A DNA stretch of 13,742 nt from Oscillospiraceae bacterium (GTDB lineage Bacteria; Bacillota; Clostridia; Oscillospirales; UBA644): NCBI GenBank assembly GCA_015067385.1, contig SVMP01000043.1, forward strand, positions 1 to 13,742. The letters are read 5' to 3'. The position numbers and the translations under genes are program-made. The notes beneath the pieces are model-generated. The model made no database searches. It saw only the letters and a list, made by a program, of their open reading frames with translations, and was not told the origin of the DNA. Shown piece by piece: positions 1 to 6,600 of this stretch; position 1 is the stretch's first letter; each line of letters opens with the position of its first letter.

Positions 1-186
1 GATTCGATAGGACTTCCTGCTTGGTGGGTAATGGTATCCATCCTTATCGGCGGCGGATTTCTCGGTGTATTCGGTATGCTTGCAGGTGTTCCGACATTTG
101 CAGTCATCTACAAGATGTTCAAAAAATCAATCCATTACAGACTTGAGAAAAAAGGTTTAGAACACAGAGAATCAAAGGATGAGTAA
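1..186 (+). CDS. AI-2E family transporter (permease), C-terminal fragment
   Basis: This is the last 61 codons of a gene that starts left of the window; the frame is open from base 1 to a TAA at 184-186. The visible protein has a hydrophobic stretch rich in Gly (WWVMVSILIGGGFLGVFGML) followed by a G-V-P-T-F-A-V-I-Y segment and a basic, charged tail. That order, a last membrane helix, a GVP-x-FAVIY motif and a cytoplasmic basic tail, is characteristic of the C-terminus of the AI-2E/PerM-like permease family (PF01594). Members are polytopic membrane proteins; functions range from autoinducer-2 export to Na+/H+ antiport, so the substrate cannot be assigned. The URO-D-like gene starts 5 bases after the stop, so the two are probably cotranscribed. 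Confidence rests on a short C-terminal signature only. Confidence 0.72.
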   Translation, partial: DSIGLPAWWVMVSILIGGGFLGVFGMLAGVPTFAVIYKMFKKSIHYRLEKKGLEHRESKDE

Positions 187-191
187 TAACT

Positions 192-1265
192 ATGCTTTAT
201 AAAAATGACTGGGACAAAGCAAAAGAACGAATCAAAGCATGGTGGAGCGGTGAAATCGTTGACCGATGCTGTGCATCTGTAGTTGCAGGAAAACCAACAA
301 AACCTATCGACCCTAAAATAATGAATCTTCCTCAAAACAAAGAGGACAGACTCAAATATTGGACAGATCCCGAATGGGTCATCAAAAGAAACAGAGCATC
401 TATCGAAAACACATGGTATGGCGGAGAAGCATTCCCCCTGAGCAATCTGAACCTCGGGGCATCAGCTCATGCAGGATTTTTCAAAACCGCAAACTATGCT
501 TTTGAAGACAGTCTGTGGTTCTTTCCAAGTTTAAATGATATAGACGACCTTGAATTTGACGAAAACAGTTGGCTTTACAAACAAACCCTCACCGTTGCAA
601 AAGCCATGGCTGAAGACAGTAAGGGTGATTACTTCGTGTCAATGTCCGATTGCTCCGGCAATATAGATGCATTGGCACACATATACGGTCAGGAAAATCT
701 CCTTACTCTTATGATAGAAGATCCCCAAGCAGTAACGTTTGCAATGAATAAAATGCAGATTGCTTATGAAAAGATCCACAGAGGTGTTTACGATATTGTT
801 AAAGACATAAACAATGGCGGAAGCAGTATCGGATGGCTCAGGACATGGGCACCCGGATTTCATGCACAGCTGCAGGCGGATGCATCAGTAATGATCTCGC
901 CCGAAATGTTCAAAGAATTCATTGAGCCCGAGCTGAGAACACAATGCGAAATGCTTGAATATCCCCTGTATCACTTCGACGGTATAGAGCAGATTCGGCA
1001 TCTCGACAGTCTGTTATCTATAGAAAAACTCAAAACAATTCAATGGACACAGGTTGCAGGTCAGCCGCCATGCACAGAATTCATCCCCGAACTGCAGCGA
1101 ATTCAAAAAGCAGGTAAAAATCTTCTTATCGGTGTCTCATACGATCAGATCAAACCGTTAATGGAAAATCTCTCATCAAAAGGTCTGTATTTGCTGATCT
1201 GGGCACCATCCGAAGAAGAAGGCGAAGAAATCTTAAAATACATATCAAAAATGACTCATGAATAG
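192..1265 (+). CDS. URO-D superfamily protein (uroporphyrinogen decarboxylase / corrinoid methyltransferase-like)
   Basis: This 357-residue soluble protein resembles the uroporphyrinogen decarboxylase (URO-D) TIM-barrel superfamily, which includes HemE and MtaA/CmuA-type methylcobamide methyltransferases. Supporting segments are the QADASVMISPEMFKEF region at about residues 228-243, the YHFDGIEQIRHLD strand-loop at 260-272, and QWTQVAGQPP near 284-293; the last two are typical of the stand-alone URO-D family proteins common in Clostridia. It lacks the N-terminal substrate-binding signature expected of true HemE, and no other heme gene is nearby, so a heme role is unlikely. The zinc site of MtaA-type enzymes uses an H-x-C pair; here the corresponding stretch reads H261-F-D263. 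The ATG at 192 follows an AAAGGATGAG stretch (174-183) that overlaps the end of the upstream gene. An intrinsic terminator follows at 1273-1305. The substrate is unknown. Confidence 0.8.
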   Translation: MLYKNDWDKAKERIKAWWSGEIVDRCCASVVAGKPTKPIDPKIMNLPQNKEDRLKYWTDPEWVIKRNRASIENTWYGGEAFPLSNLNLGASAHAGFFKTANYAFEDSLWFFPSLNDIDDLEFDENSWLYKQTLTVAKAMAEDSKGDYFVSMSDCSGNIDALAHIYGQENLLTLMIEDPQAVTFAMNKMQIAYEKIHRGVYDIVKDINNGGSSIGWLRTWAPGFHAQLQADASVMISPEMFKEFIEPELRTQCEMLEYPLYHFDGIEQIRHLDSLLSIEKLKTIQWTQVAGQPPCTEFIPELQRIQKAGKNLLIGVSYDQIKPLMENLSSKGLYLLIWAPSEEEGEEILKYISKMTHE

Positions 1266-1272
1266 ACATTTT

Positions 1273-1305
1273 CACCTCGTAAAACATATTACGGGGTGTT
1301 TTTTT
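1273..1305 (+). terminator. Rho-independent terminator after the URO-D-like gene
   Basis: A 10-bp stem (CACCTCGTAA at 1273-1282 with TTACGGGGTG at 1289-1298, one T-G wobble) has a 6-base loop and is followed by seven T residues (1299-1305). It lies 7 bases after the TAG stop. The T-tract reaches into the stop codon (TTA, 1304-1306) of the convergent NUDIX gene. On the minus strand no T-run follows the stem, so it should act mainly on plus-strand transcription. Confidence 0.88.
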
Positions 1306-1807
1306 ATTCAACATATCCTTGCTTTATCAAATAAGACATATATCTTATTTTCTGAACAGGTATCATTTTATCAGAGTTAACAAAATCAGCAAACTCTTTC
1401 TCTGTTACCCATTTAAAATCAACTGTCTCTCCGATTTGAAGCCTGACCGAATTTTTATCGCAATCGACAGTACAGATATAATTATGATATATCGTATCGT
1501 GCGAAACATAAACGCCTATAGGCTCCATGACCTCGGCTGTAATACCTGTCTCTTCAAGCATTTCTCTTTTTGCACACATCAACGGATCTTCGCCTTTCAA
1601 AGCAGAACCGCCGCATGTTGCCTCGTAATATCCGCCGAAATTCTGTTTTGACGGATCTCTGAGCATTAAAAGAATATCACCGTCAACATGTTTAATAAGT
1701 ATTTCGGACACAAGATGATAAATACCTTTCGGTATTTCTTCACCACGAACAATATCATTATTCGCAGGTGTTCCGTCCGAAAAATATCCGTCCCATATTT
1801 CTTTCAT
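1304..1807 (-). CDS. NUDIX hydrolase
   Basis: This 167-residue protein carries a complete NUDIX box, G-x5-E-x7-REMLEETGI, at residues 67-89 (G67, E73, R81, E82, E85, E86, G88). It is the Mg2+-binding motif of enzymes that cleave nucleoside diphosphates linked to another moiety. The N-terminal part (MKEIWDGYF, then HLVSEILIKH and ILLMLRDPSKQNFGGYYEATCGGS) resembles the YfcD/IPP-isomerase-like branch, but the substrate cannot be named. A GGAGG ribosome binding site (complement of 1813-1817) sits 5 bases before the ATG. It is the last gene of the cluster that contains the transglutaminase-like protein and purine nucleoside phosphorylase, 52 bases after the latter. It converges with the URO-D gene. 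A nucleotide-housekeeping role next to PNP is plausible but inferred. Confidence 0.9.
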   Translation of the reverse strand: MKEIWDGYFSDGTPANNDIVRGEEIPKGIYHLVSEILIKHVDGDILLMLRDPSKQNFGGYYEATCGGSALKGEDPLMCAKREMLEETGITAEVMEPIGVYVSHDTIYHNYICTVDCDKNSVRLQIGETVDFKWVTEKEFADFVNSDKMIPVQKIRYMSYLIKQGYVE

Positions 1808-1827
1808 AAAAACCTCCGATTAAATAG

Positions 1828-1860
1828 ACTTAAAGCGGCCTTTAAAAAGCCGCTTTAAGT
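1828..1860 (-). terminator. Intercistronic hairpin between the PNP and NUDIX genes
   Basis: ACTTAAAGCGGC (1828-1839) pairs perfectly with GCCGCTTTAAGT (1849-1860), giving a 12-bp stem with a 9-base loop. On the minus strand it begins at the last base of the PNP stop codon and is followed by CTATTTAAT, which is a weak U-tract. It may be a leaky terminator or a 3'-end stabiliser that reduces NUDIX expression relative to PNP. Perfect pairing is seen; the function is inferred. Confidence 0.6.
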
Positions 1861-2576
1861 TATGCTAAATTAAGTGCAAGAAGCACCATATCATCAAAAG
1901 AAGTCTGACGTTCCTCAGACGAAAGCTTTTCGCCTGTTTCGAGAATATCCGAAACGGTAAGAACAGTAAGAGCTTTTTTACCGAGACGGGCGGCAACAGA
2001 ATAAAGAGCCGCACTTTCCATCTCAACACCGAGAACGCCCATCTTCATCCACTTTTTGTAGGAATCGGGATCATCGTCATAAAAACGGTCCGACGACAAG
2101 ATATTGCCGACCGTATATTTCAGCCCTCTTGCTTCAGCCGTTTCAGCCGCTTTACGAAGCAGTGACCAATCGGCAGACGGAGAAAAAGTTCCGGGAAGAC
2201 CGAACTGTTCAACAAACGACGAATCAGTCGATACAGCCATTGCCAAAACGACCTCACGAAGACTCAACGCAGACGAATATGAACCCATCGAGCCTATTCT
2301 GATTATTGTTTCGACGCCGAACTGAGAATAAAGTTCATGACTGTAAATACCCATCGAAGGCATACCCATGCCGCTTGCCATTACCGAAACGGTTTTGCCG
2401 TTAAAAATCCCTGTATATCCCTGAACACCTCTGACATTGTTTACAAGAACAGCATCTTCGAGATATTTTTTTGCGACATACTCACTTCTGAGCGGATCGC
2501 CGGGCATGAGAACGGTTTTTGCGTACGGAACAGGCGGTGCAGAGATATGCGGAGTAAAAATTTTACATTCACTCAT
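1860..2576 (-). CDS. deoD: Purine-nucleoside phosphorylase, DeoD type
   Basis: This 238-residue cytoplasmic enzyme catalyses phosphorolysis of purine (deoxy)nucleosides to free base and (deoxy)ribose-1-phosphate in purine salvage. It aligns by eye with the whole DeoD-type (hexameric, NP-I) family. Visible landmarks are His10 in TPHI, the phosphate-binding GDPLR (residues 26-30, R30), R49 in VNNVRG, R93 in IIRIGS, the ribose-binding GVEMES (E185, E187), and S209-D210 with R223 in the ERQTSF block, matching the catalytic Asp and Arg of E. coli DeoD. Length is normal. The start overlaps the stop of the upstream gene by 4 bases (ATGA at 2573-2576), so its translation is probably coupled to that membrane protein. 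No strong Shine-Dalgarno of its own is visible (AAAGG and AAAGA only), which fits coupling. Confidence 0.95.
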   Translation of the reverse strand: MSECKIFTPHISAPPVPYAKTVLMPGDPLRSEYVAKKYLEDAVLVNNVRGVQGYTGIFNGKTVSVMASGMGMPSMGIYSHELYSQFGVETIIRIGSMGSYSSALSLREVVLAMAVSTDSSFVEQFGLPGTFSPSADWSLLRKAAETAEARGLKYTVGNILSSDRFYDDDPDSYKKWMKMGVLGVEMESAALYSVAARLGKKALTVLTVSDILETGEKLSSEERQTSFDDMVLLALNLA

Positions 2577-5500
2577 TCTTTATCAGCCTTTTCTTTCTTT
2601 TTTAATTTCTCGTTTTTAGCGGAAAAATATTTTAAAAGTCTGGATGCTTTTTCCTGATTTTTTTCTTCAACAGGAGAAAGCTCTTCCGGTTTAATGTCTG
2701 TTTTTTCGTCCGCTGCTTCCGGTTTTTCTTCGGGAACAGGCTCCGAATTTACGGTTTCCGCCGATTTTTCTTCATCGGTTTCTGAGGAAGCCTCATTATT
2801 CTCGGCATCGTCCTCTTTTTTTTCGGACGGTTCTTCTGTTTCTGCAGCAGGATCGGTCTTTTCTTCTTCGACCTTTTTCTCTTCGGTCTCGGATTTTTCT
2901 TCCGATTTTTCCTCTTCAGCCGTTTTCTCAGAATCTTTTTCATCGGAGATAGCTTCCGCTGCGGCAACAACTGTTTCCGCTACCTCTGCTTTAACCTCTT
3001 CTTCTTGTTCTTTTACTTCTTCTTTCTTATCGGAAGTTTCGGTTTCAGCGGGGGCTTCGGTTTCAACATTTTCTGTTTTTACATCTTCTGTGTTTTCATT
3101 TTCTTCGGATGTTTCCTCATGTTTATCTTCCGTTTTTTCTTCGGAAGAGGATTCATATTCTTTTGTTTCTTCGGTCTTTTCTTCCGATTTTTCCTCTTCG
3201 GCCGTTTTCTCAGAATCTTTTTCATCGGAGTTAACTTCTGCCGCGGCAACAACTGCTTCCTCTACCTCTGCTTTAACCTCTTCTTCTTGTTCTTTTACTT
3301 CTTCTTTCTTATCGGAAGTTTCGGTTTCAGCGGGAGCTTCAGTTTCAACATTTTCTGTTTTTACATCTTCGGTATTTTCATTTTCTTCGGATGTTTCCTC
3401 ATGTTTATCTTCCGTTTTTTCTTCGGAAGAGGAATCATCTTCTTTTGTTTCTTCGGTCTTTTCTTCCGATTTTTCCTCGACAGCAGCGACAGCGGCAACT
3501 ACGGTCTCCGCAGATTCCTCTGCATCTTTCATCTCATCCGCAAGCTCAACTGTTTCGGTATTTTCCTCGGAAGATGTTTCTTCTGTGTTTTCCTGTTCGG
3601 AATCTTCTTCCTCTTCTTCTCCGTTGCTGCGGATCTTAGAAACGACAAGATAAACAATTCCGCAAAGAGCAATAAGAGCGCCGACGATATAGATTATAAG
3701 ATCGCTGTCTATACCCGAAGGTTCTTTCGGAGTTACAACAACATCAACAGGCTTATTTTCGTTCGACTCTTCATTATTGTCGTTTTCAGGCTCATTATTT
3801 TCGGGAAGCTCTTCGGTATCGGGTTCTTCTGTCTGAATATTTTCATCGGAAGGAGATCCTGTTTCTTCCGAAACATCTCCGTCGGGAGTTTCTTCGGGAG
3901 TCTCGCTGTCCGCAGGTGTTTCCCCTATTTCATCCGTTTCAACATCTTCCTCGGTTTTATTTTCTTCCTCGGGAGACTCTTCGGGATCCTTCTGCCCTAC
4001 ATCGGGAACTGTTTCATCGGGAAGCGGAGTTATAGGAGTTACGATCACAGGGGGTTCGGTATTATTATCGGGGGTTACGGGAATAGTGGTATCGGGGATC
4101 TGAGTCTCGGTGTCGGGAACGACTTCGACCTCAGGCTCCTCAACGACTATTTTTTCAAGCTTGTTAAGATATTTTTTAAGATTGCTGCGAGCGGAGTCAA
4201 CCTCTTTCTGTGTTGCATATTTATTTTGGTAAACAGCAACGGCAGCTTCATAAGGTTCGCTGAGCGCCTTTACGCTTTCAGAAGTATAAAGTGCAAAATC
4301 ATAAAGCATACACTGATATGCCTGGCTTAATGATTTGTAAAGCTTTGATTTATCAGCTTCTACAAAAACAACAACGTATTTTTCAAGCGCATCTTTAACT
4401 TTTTCAGTTTCCGCATCTATCTGTTCAACGGTGGCTGTCTCATCATCGTAAAGCTTTTTGGCGGCGGTGTAAACAGGCATCATTCTGTTAACGGAATCAA
4501 TCGTGTATTTGGAGCTGAACCTGAAACAAACGTCAAAAGCCTCATCGATAACTACAGCAAGGCTTTCCCTTGCCATATCGAGTTTCATCTGAGGGGTTAC
4601 GATATCGCCGTTATAAATATACTCGGAAAGATCGTAGTCTGTTGTTGCTTTTTCGGAATCGGAATAATAAACTGCAAGTGTAAGATGATCTTTCTTTATC
4701 GTTTTTGCGGATTTAAGCATATAATCTGCCGTAATATCCGTATGTGCGCCGGTCTCGTCAATGGGACCGTTCCAAAGTATATCAAGATGATACCAATTTC
4801 CGTCTACATTTACAAGATTCCAAACGTGTTCAACATTCTCTTTATCAACAACGGCATAGCCGCGAACCAGCATATTTTCAAAGCCGAGTTCATCAAGGAA
4901 AAGAGCCGTAAGTCCTGCGTATTCCTCGCAAACACCCTTACCGTTTGCGACAAACTGAACGGTACTTTTTCTCTGTACGCCCTTGACGTCATATGTAAAA
5001 TAACCGTCAAGCAAATAATTATTCAGTTCAATTATCTGTTTTGCCGCAGGATATTCACGCCATTCATCAGCTTTTGGCTTAATAATGGTCTCAATAAGAT
5101 TATCAACCTGGTCAAAGTCATCACCGACAACAAGTGCGATATGTAAAAGCATTTCCGTAACATCGCCTGTTTCGGGATTATATGAAACTTCATAGCTTGC
5201 GCCGTACATATAGATCAAAGTTGAAACGTATTTTTTACCGAGATTGGATGTAAGTTCGATAAAGATATTTTCAACTATATCGGACACAAACTCAGATACA
5301 TTATCAGTATCAACATAATCGATGTCCGTAACTTTGAAAGTGTGAACGACAGCATTTTTTTCAACAAGAGGTTTCTTCTCCTCAAGTTTTATTTTTCTTT
5401 TAACAAAAGTATTCGTTTCAGACGAGAAAAGCTCGGCTCTTGTCGCATTTTCATAAAACTCGACAATCCCCTCTGTTGTTTTCTCATCAATAAAAACCGG

Positions 5501-5638
5501 TTCTTCTTCCATTACAAACTCAACAGATGTTATTTCTGCGGATGATGTTACAGAAAAAGAAAACAAAACGAAAATTATGACCGCTAACGGAACCAAGAAT
5601 TTTGAAAATGCGGCCCTGAAATTAAAACTTTTGCTCAT
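2573..5638 (-). CDS. Membrane-anchored transglutaminase-like surface protein with repeated acidic tail
   Basis: This 1021-residue protein has a signal peptide (residues 1-34, hydrophobic core LVPLAVIIFVLFSFSV, probable cleavage after SSA). A transglutaminase/protease-like core follows at about 195-300, with the expected triad C237 (GKGVCEEYA), H271 (EHVWNLV) and D286 (YHLDILW). Two helical segments resembling FIVAR-type modules lie at about 350-420 and 428-497. Next comes a Pro/Thr/Glu-rich linker (500-640), one membrane helix (about 645-667), a KIRS stop-transfer sequence, and roughly 350 residues of Glu/Lys/Ser/Thr low-complexity sequence. No LPxTG sortase signal is seen. The predicted topology puts the catalytic domain outside and the acidic tail inside. 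Residues about 726-913 are two copies of a 94-residue repeat. Substrate is unknown; members of this superfamily act as peptidases, amidases or cross-linkers at the cell wall. An AAGGAG (5654-5659) and an extended -10 promoter precede the ATG. Confidence 0.85.
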   Translation of the reverse strand: MSKSFNFRAAFSKFLVPLAVIIFVLFSFSVTSSAEITSVEFVMEEEPVFIDEKTTEGIVEFYENATRAELFSSETNTFVKRKIKLEEKKPLVEKNAVVHTFKVTDIDYVDTDNVSEFVSDIVENIFIELTSNLGKKYVSTLIYMYGASYEVSYNPETGDVTEMLLHIALVVGDDFDQVDNLIETIIKPKADEWREYPAAKQIIELNNYLLDGYFTYDVKGVQRKSTVQFVANGKGVCEEYAGLTALFLDELGFENMLVRGYAVVDKENVEHVWNLVNVDGNWYHLDILWNGPIDETGAHTDITADYMLKSAKTIKKDHLTLAVYYSDSEKATTDYDLSEYIYNGDIVTPQMKLDMARESLAVVIDEAFDVCFRFSSKYTIDSVNRMMPVYTAAKKLYDDETATVEQIDAETEKVKDALEKYVVVFVEADKSKLYKSLSQAYQCMLYDFALYTSESVKALSEPYEAAVAVYQNKYATQKEVDSARSNLKKYLNKLEKIVVEEPEVEVVPDTETQIPDTTIPVTPDNNTEPPVIVTPITPLPDETVPDVGQKDPEESPEEENKTEEDVETDEIGETPADSETPEETPDGDVSEETGSPSDENIQTEEPDTEELPENNEPENDNNEESNENKPVDVVVTPKEPSGIDSDLIIYIVGALIALCGIVYLVVSKIRSNGEEEEEDSEQENTEETSSEENTETVELADEMKDAEESAETVVAAVAAVEEKSEEKTEETKEDDSSSEEKTEDKHEETSEENENTEDVKTENVETEAPAETETSDKKEEVKEQEEEVKAEVEEAVVAAAEVNSDEKDSEKTAEEEKSEEKTEETKEYESSSEEKTEDKHEETSEENENTEDVKTENVETEAPAETETSDKKEEVKEQEEEVKAEVAETVVAAAEAISDEKDSEKTAEEEKSEEKSETEEKKVEEEKTDPAAETEEPSEKKEDDAENNEASSETDEEKSAETVNSEPVPEEKPEAADEKTDIKPEELSPVEEKNQEKASRLLKYFSAKNEKLKKKEKADKE
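2898..3478 (-). repeat. 282-bp in-frame tandem duplication within the acidic tail
   Basis: Two adjacent copies (2898-3179 and 3180-3461) have a period of exactly 282 bp, 94 codons. A short third start (3462-3478) follows before divergence. The anchor TCTTCCG recurs at 2898, 3180 and 3462, and CATCGGAG recurs at 2941 and 3223. At protein level the units match at 88 of 94 positions by my count; the differences are DD to YE, E to A, A to T and VN to AI. Near identity implies a recent or homogenised duplication. Frame is preserved. Confidence 0.92.
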
Positions 5639-5668
5639 AATTTATTCCAACAACTCCTTAACTGCATT

Positions 5669-5678
5669 ATTATACCAT
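5669..5678 (-). promoter_or_regulatory. Extended -10 promoter for the transglutaminase-like gene
   Basis: On the minus strand the sequence reads TATGGTATAAT: a consensus TATAAT (complement of 5669-5674) preceded by the extended TG-n element (5675-5677). No good -35 hexamer is found at 16-18 bp, which is usual for extended -10 promoters. The predicted start near 5662 would give a leader of about 24 nt that includes AAGGAG at 5654-5659. A CGAAC-tt-CGAAC direct repeat (5701-5712) lies just upstream and could be a regulator site. The rest of the 292-base divergent gap (5639-5930) is AT-rich with no other gene seen. Confidence 0.6.
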
Positions 5679-5870
5679 AAGTATACATTATTACCATGTA
5701 CGAACTTCGAACATTTTTCGACATTGATTTTCACTAACAAACTTTATACTTTAAGACGGAAAATAATACAGTTTGTTCCATCAATACAATATTTTACCTG
5801 AAATATTCACAATTAAATGTTCTGTTAATAAAATATGATGTTGCGAATGAATATATCTGCCTTCAATATG

Positions 5871-5899
5871 TTGAAAACGTCACATTTTCAAGTTATAAT
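5871..5899 (+). promoter_or_regulatory. Sigma-A type promoter for the small secreted protein gene
   Basis: TTGAAA (5871-5876), a 17-bp spacer and TATAAT (5894-5899) form a near-consensus vegetative promoter. It points at the ATG at 5931, about 25 nt downstream of the predicted start. The -35 element is the left arm of an inverted repeat, TTGAAAA (5871-5877) and TTTTCAA (5885-5891) with a 7-base spacer, so a repressor could bind here. Confidence 0.8.
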
Positions 5900-5930
5900 T
5901 AAACAAAAAGATGAAAGGCGAGATTCTTTT

Positions 5931-6350
5931 ATGAAAAAGCCCGCAAAACTGTTGATCCCGATACTTGCATCCGCTGTTTTCGCAACGACTGCATCTGTTT
6001 TAGCGGATGGACTTCCGATTTTCGGCAAGCCTAAAGCAGAAGATGTCAAACAGGTAAAAATCGAGCATCTCGATTACCCGAATGACATCAAAGAATTCAC
6101 GGATAACAAAAATATTGAATTAGCAGTATCTCTTTTAAGCTATTTACATATTTCGCCAATAAAAAAGATTACCGATAATCCCCCGAAGATCAACATAACA
6201 TACAACTTAAAAGACGGCTCTTGCATCACTGTTTCGGCAAACAGTTCGACTGTCTGGTTAAACGGAAGACCGAGGGCAATACACGATAAAAATACATTTT
6301 ACAAAATGTGTACAGCCGCATTCTTTTTTCAAAACGAAAACAAAGGGTGA
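5931..6350 (+). CDS. Small secreted protein of unknown function
   Basis: This 139-residue protein has a signal peptide (MKKPAKLLIPILASAVFATTASVLA, probable cleavage before D26). The mature part of about 114 residues is mixed alpha/beta, with a segment like TDNKNIELAVSLLSYL (57-72), then NITYNLKDGSCITVSANSSTVWLNG (88-112) and KNTFYKMC (120-127). It faintly resembles small DUF5301-like exported domains of Firmicutes, but I cannot assign a family or function. I chose the ATG at 5931 because AAAGGCGAG lies 8 bases upstream, the signal peptide starts there and a good promoter ends at 5899. The longer in-frame start at 5835 would lie upstream of that promoter. A 55-residue membrane protein gene follows after 6 bases. 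Confidence 0.82.
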   Translation: MKKPAKLLIPILASAVFATTASVLADGLPIFGKPKAEDVKQVKIEHLDYPNDIKEFTDNKNIELAVSLLSYLHISPIKKITDNPPKINITYNLKDGSCITVSANSSTVWLNGRPRAIHDKNTFYKMCTAAFFFQNENKG

Positions 6351-6356
6351 GCAATA

Positions 6357-6524
6357 ATGAAAAGACAGTTACAGGGAATTTCTTTGATACTGATGGGAAT
6401 ATTGCTTTCTGTATGTTTCGGGAATGAACCGTTTTTCGATCTTGACTTCGCTTGGTCTGTTATTTTTTTCGCTGTCGGCATCGTCGGTGTTATACTTACA
6501 TTCCTTCCCGAAAAACACAATTGA
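6357..6524 (+). CDS. Small two-helix membrane protein
   Basis: This short gene encodes 55 residues: MKRQLQGIS, a first hydrophobic helix (about residues 8-22), a short acidic loop (NEPFFDLDF), a second helix (about 32-50) and a short PEKHN tail. The ATG is preceded by AGGGTGAG, which overlaps the stop of the upstream secreted-protein gene, with a suitable distance to the start. Small two-helix proteins of this type occur widely in Clostridia without known roles. The gap to the preceding gene is 6 bases, so the two are cotranscribed. A strong hairpin follows at 6560. The function is unknown. Confidence 0.75.
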   Translation: MKRQLQGISLILMGILLSVCFGNEPFFDLDFAWSVIFFAVGIVGVILTFLPEKHN

Positions 6525-6559
6525 TCGGGTTTATACATAAAAAAATTTTAGAATAAACC

Positions 6560-6600
6560 GAGGGACAGGTCTACAAAACCTGTCCCTCAATATTATTTTT
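6560..6600. terminator. Bidirectional intrinsic terminator
   Basis: GAGGGACAGGT (6560-6570) pairs perfectly with ACCTGTCCCTC (6578-6588), an 11-bp GC-rich stem with a 7-base loop. On the plus strand AATATTATTTTT follows. On the minus strand the tail is GGTTTATTC and later a T-run. It lies between convergent genes and 10 bases after the GH43 stop, so it probably ends both transcripts. Confidence 0.82.

Noticed and set aside
2898..3478. Possible CRISPR array or mobile repeat
   Set aside because: The units are 282 bp, adjacent without spacers, in frame and within a coding sequence.
2694..3653. Long Ser/Phe-rich plus-strand frame (319 residues) opposite the acidic tail
   Set aside because: It is the complement of Glu/Ser/Thr low-complexity codons; composition is an artefact, it has no ribosome binding site, and the minus strand has a full domain architecture.
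3005..4330. 441-residue Phe/Ile/Gly-rich plus-strand frame that looks like a membrane protein
   Set aside because: It mirrors the GAA/GAT-rich minus-strand repeats and linker; hydrophobicity comes from complementing acidic codons, with no credible start signal.
5835..5930. N-terminal extension of the small secreted protein
   Set aside because: The extra codons lie over and upstream of the -35/-10 promoter, have no ribosome binding site and would bury the signal peptide.
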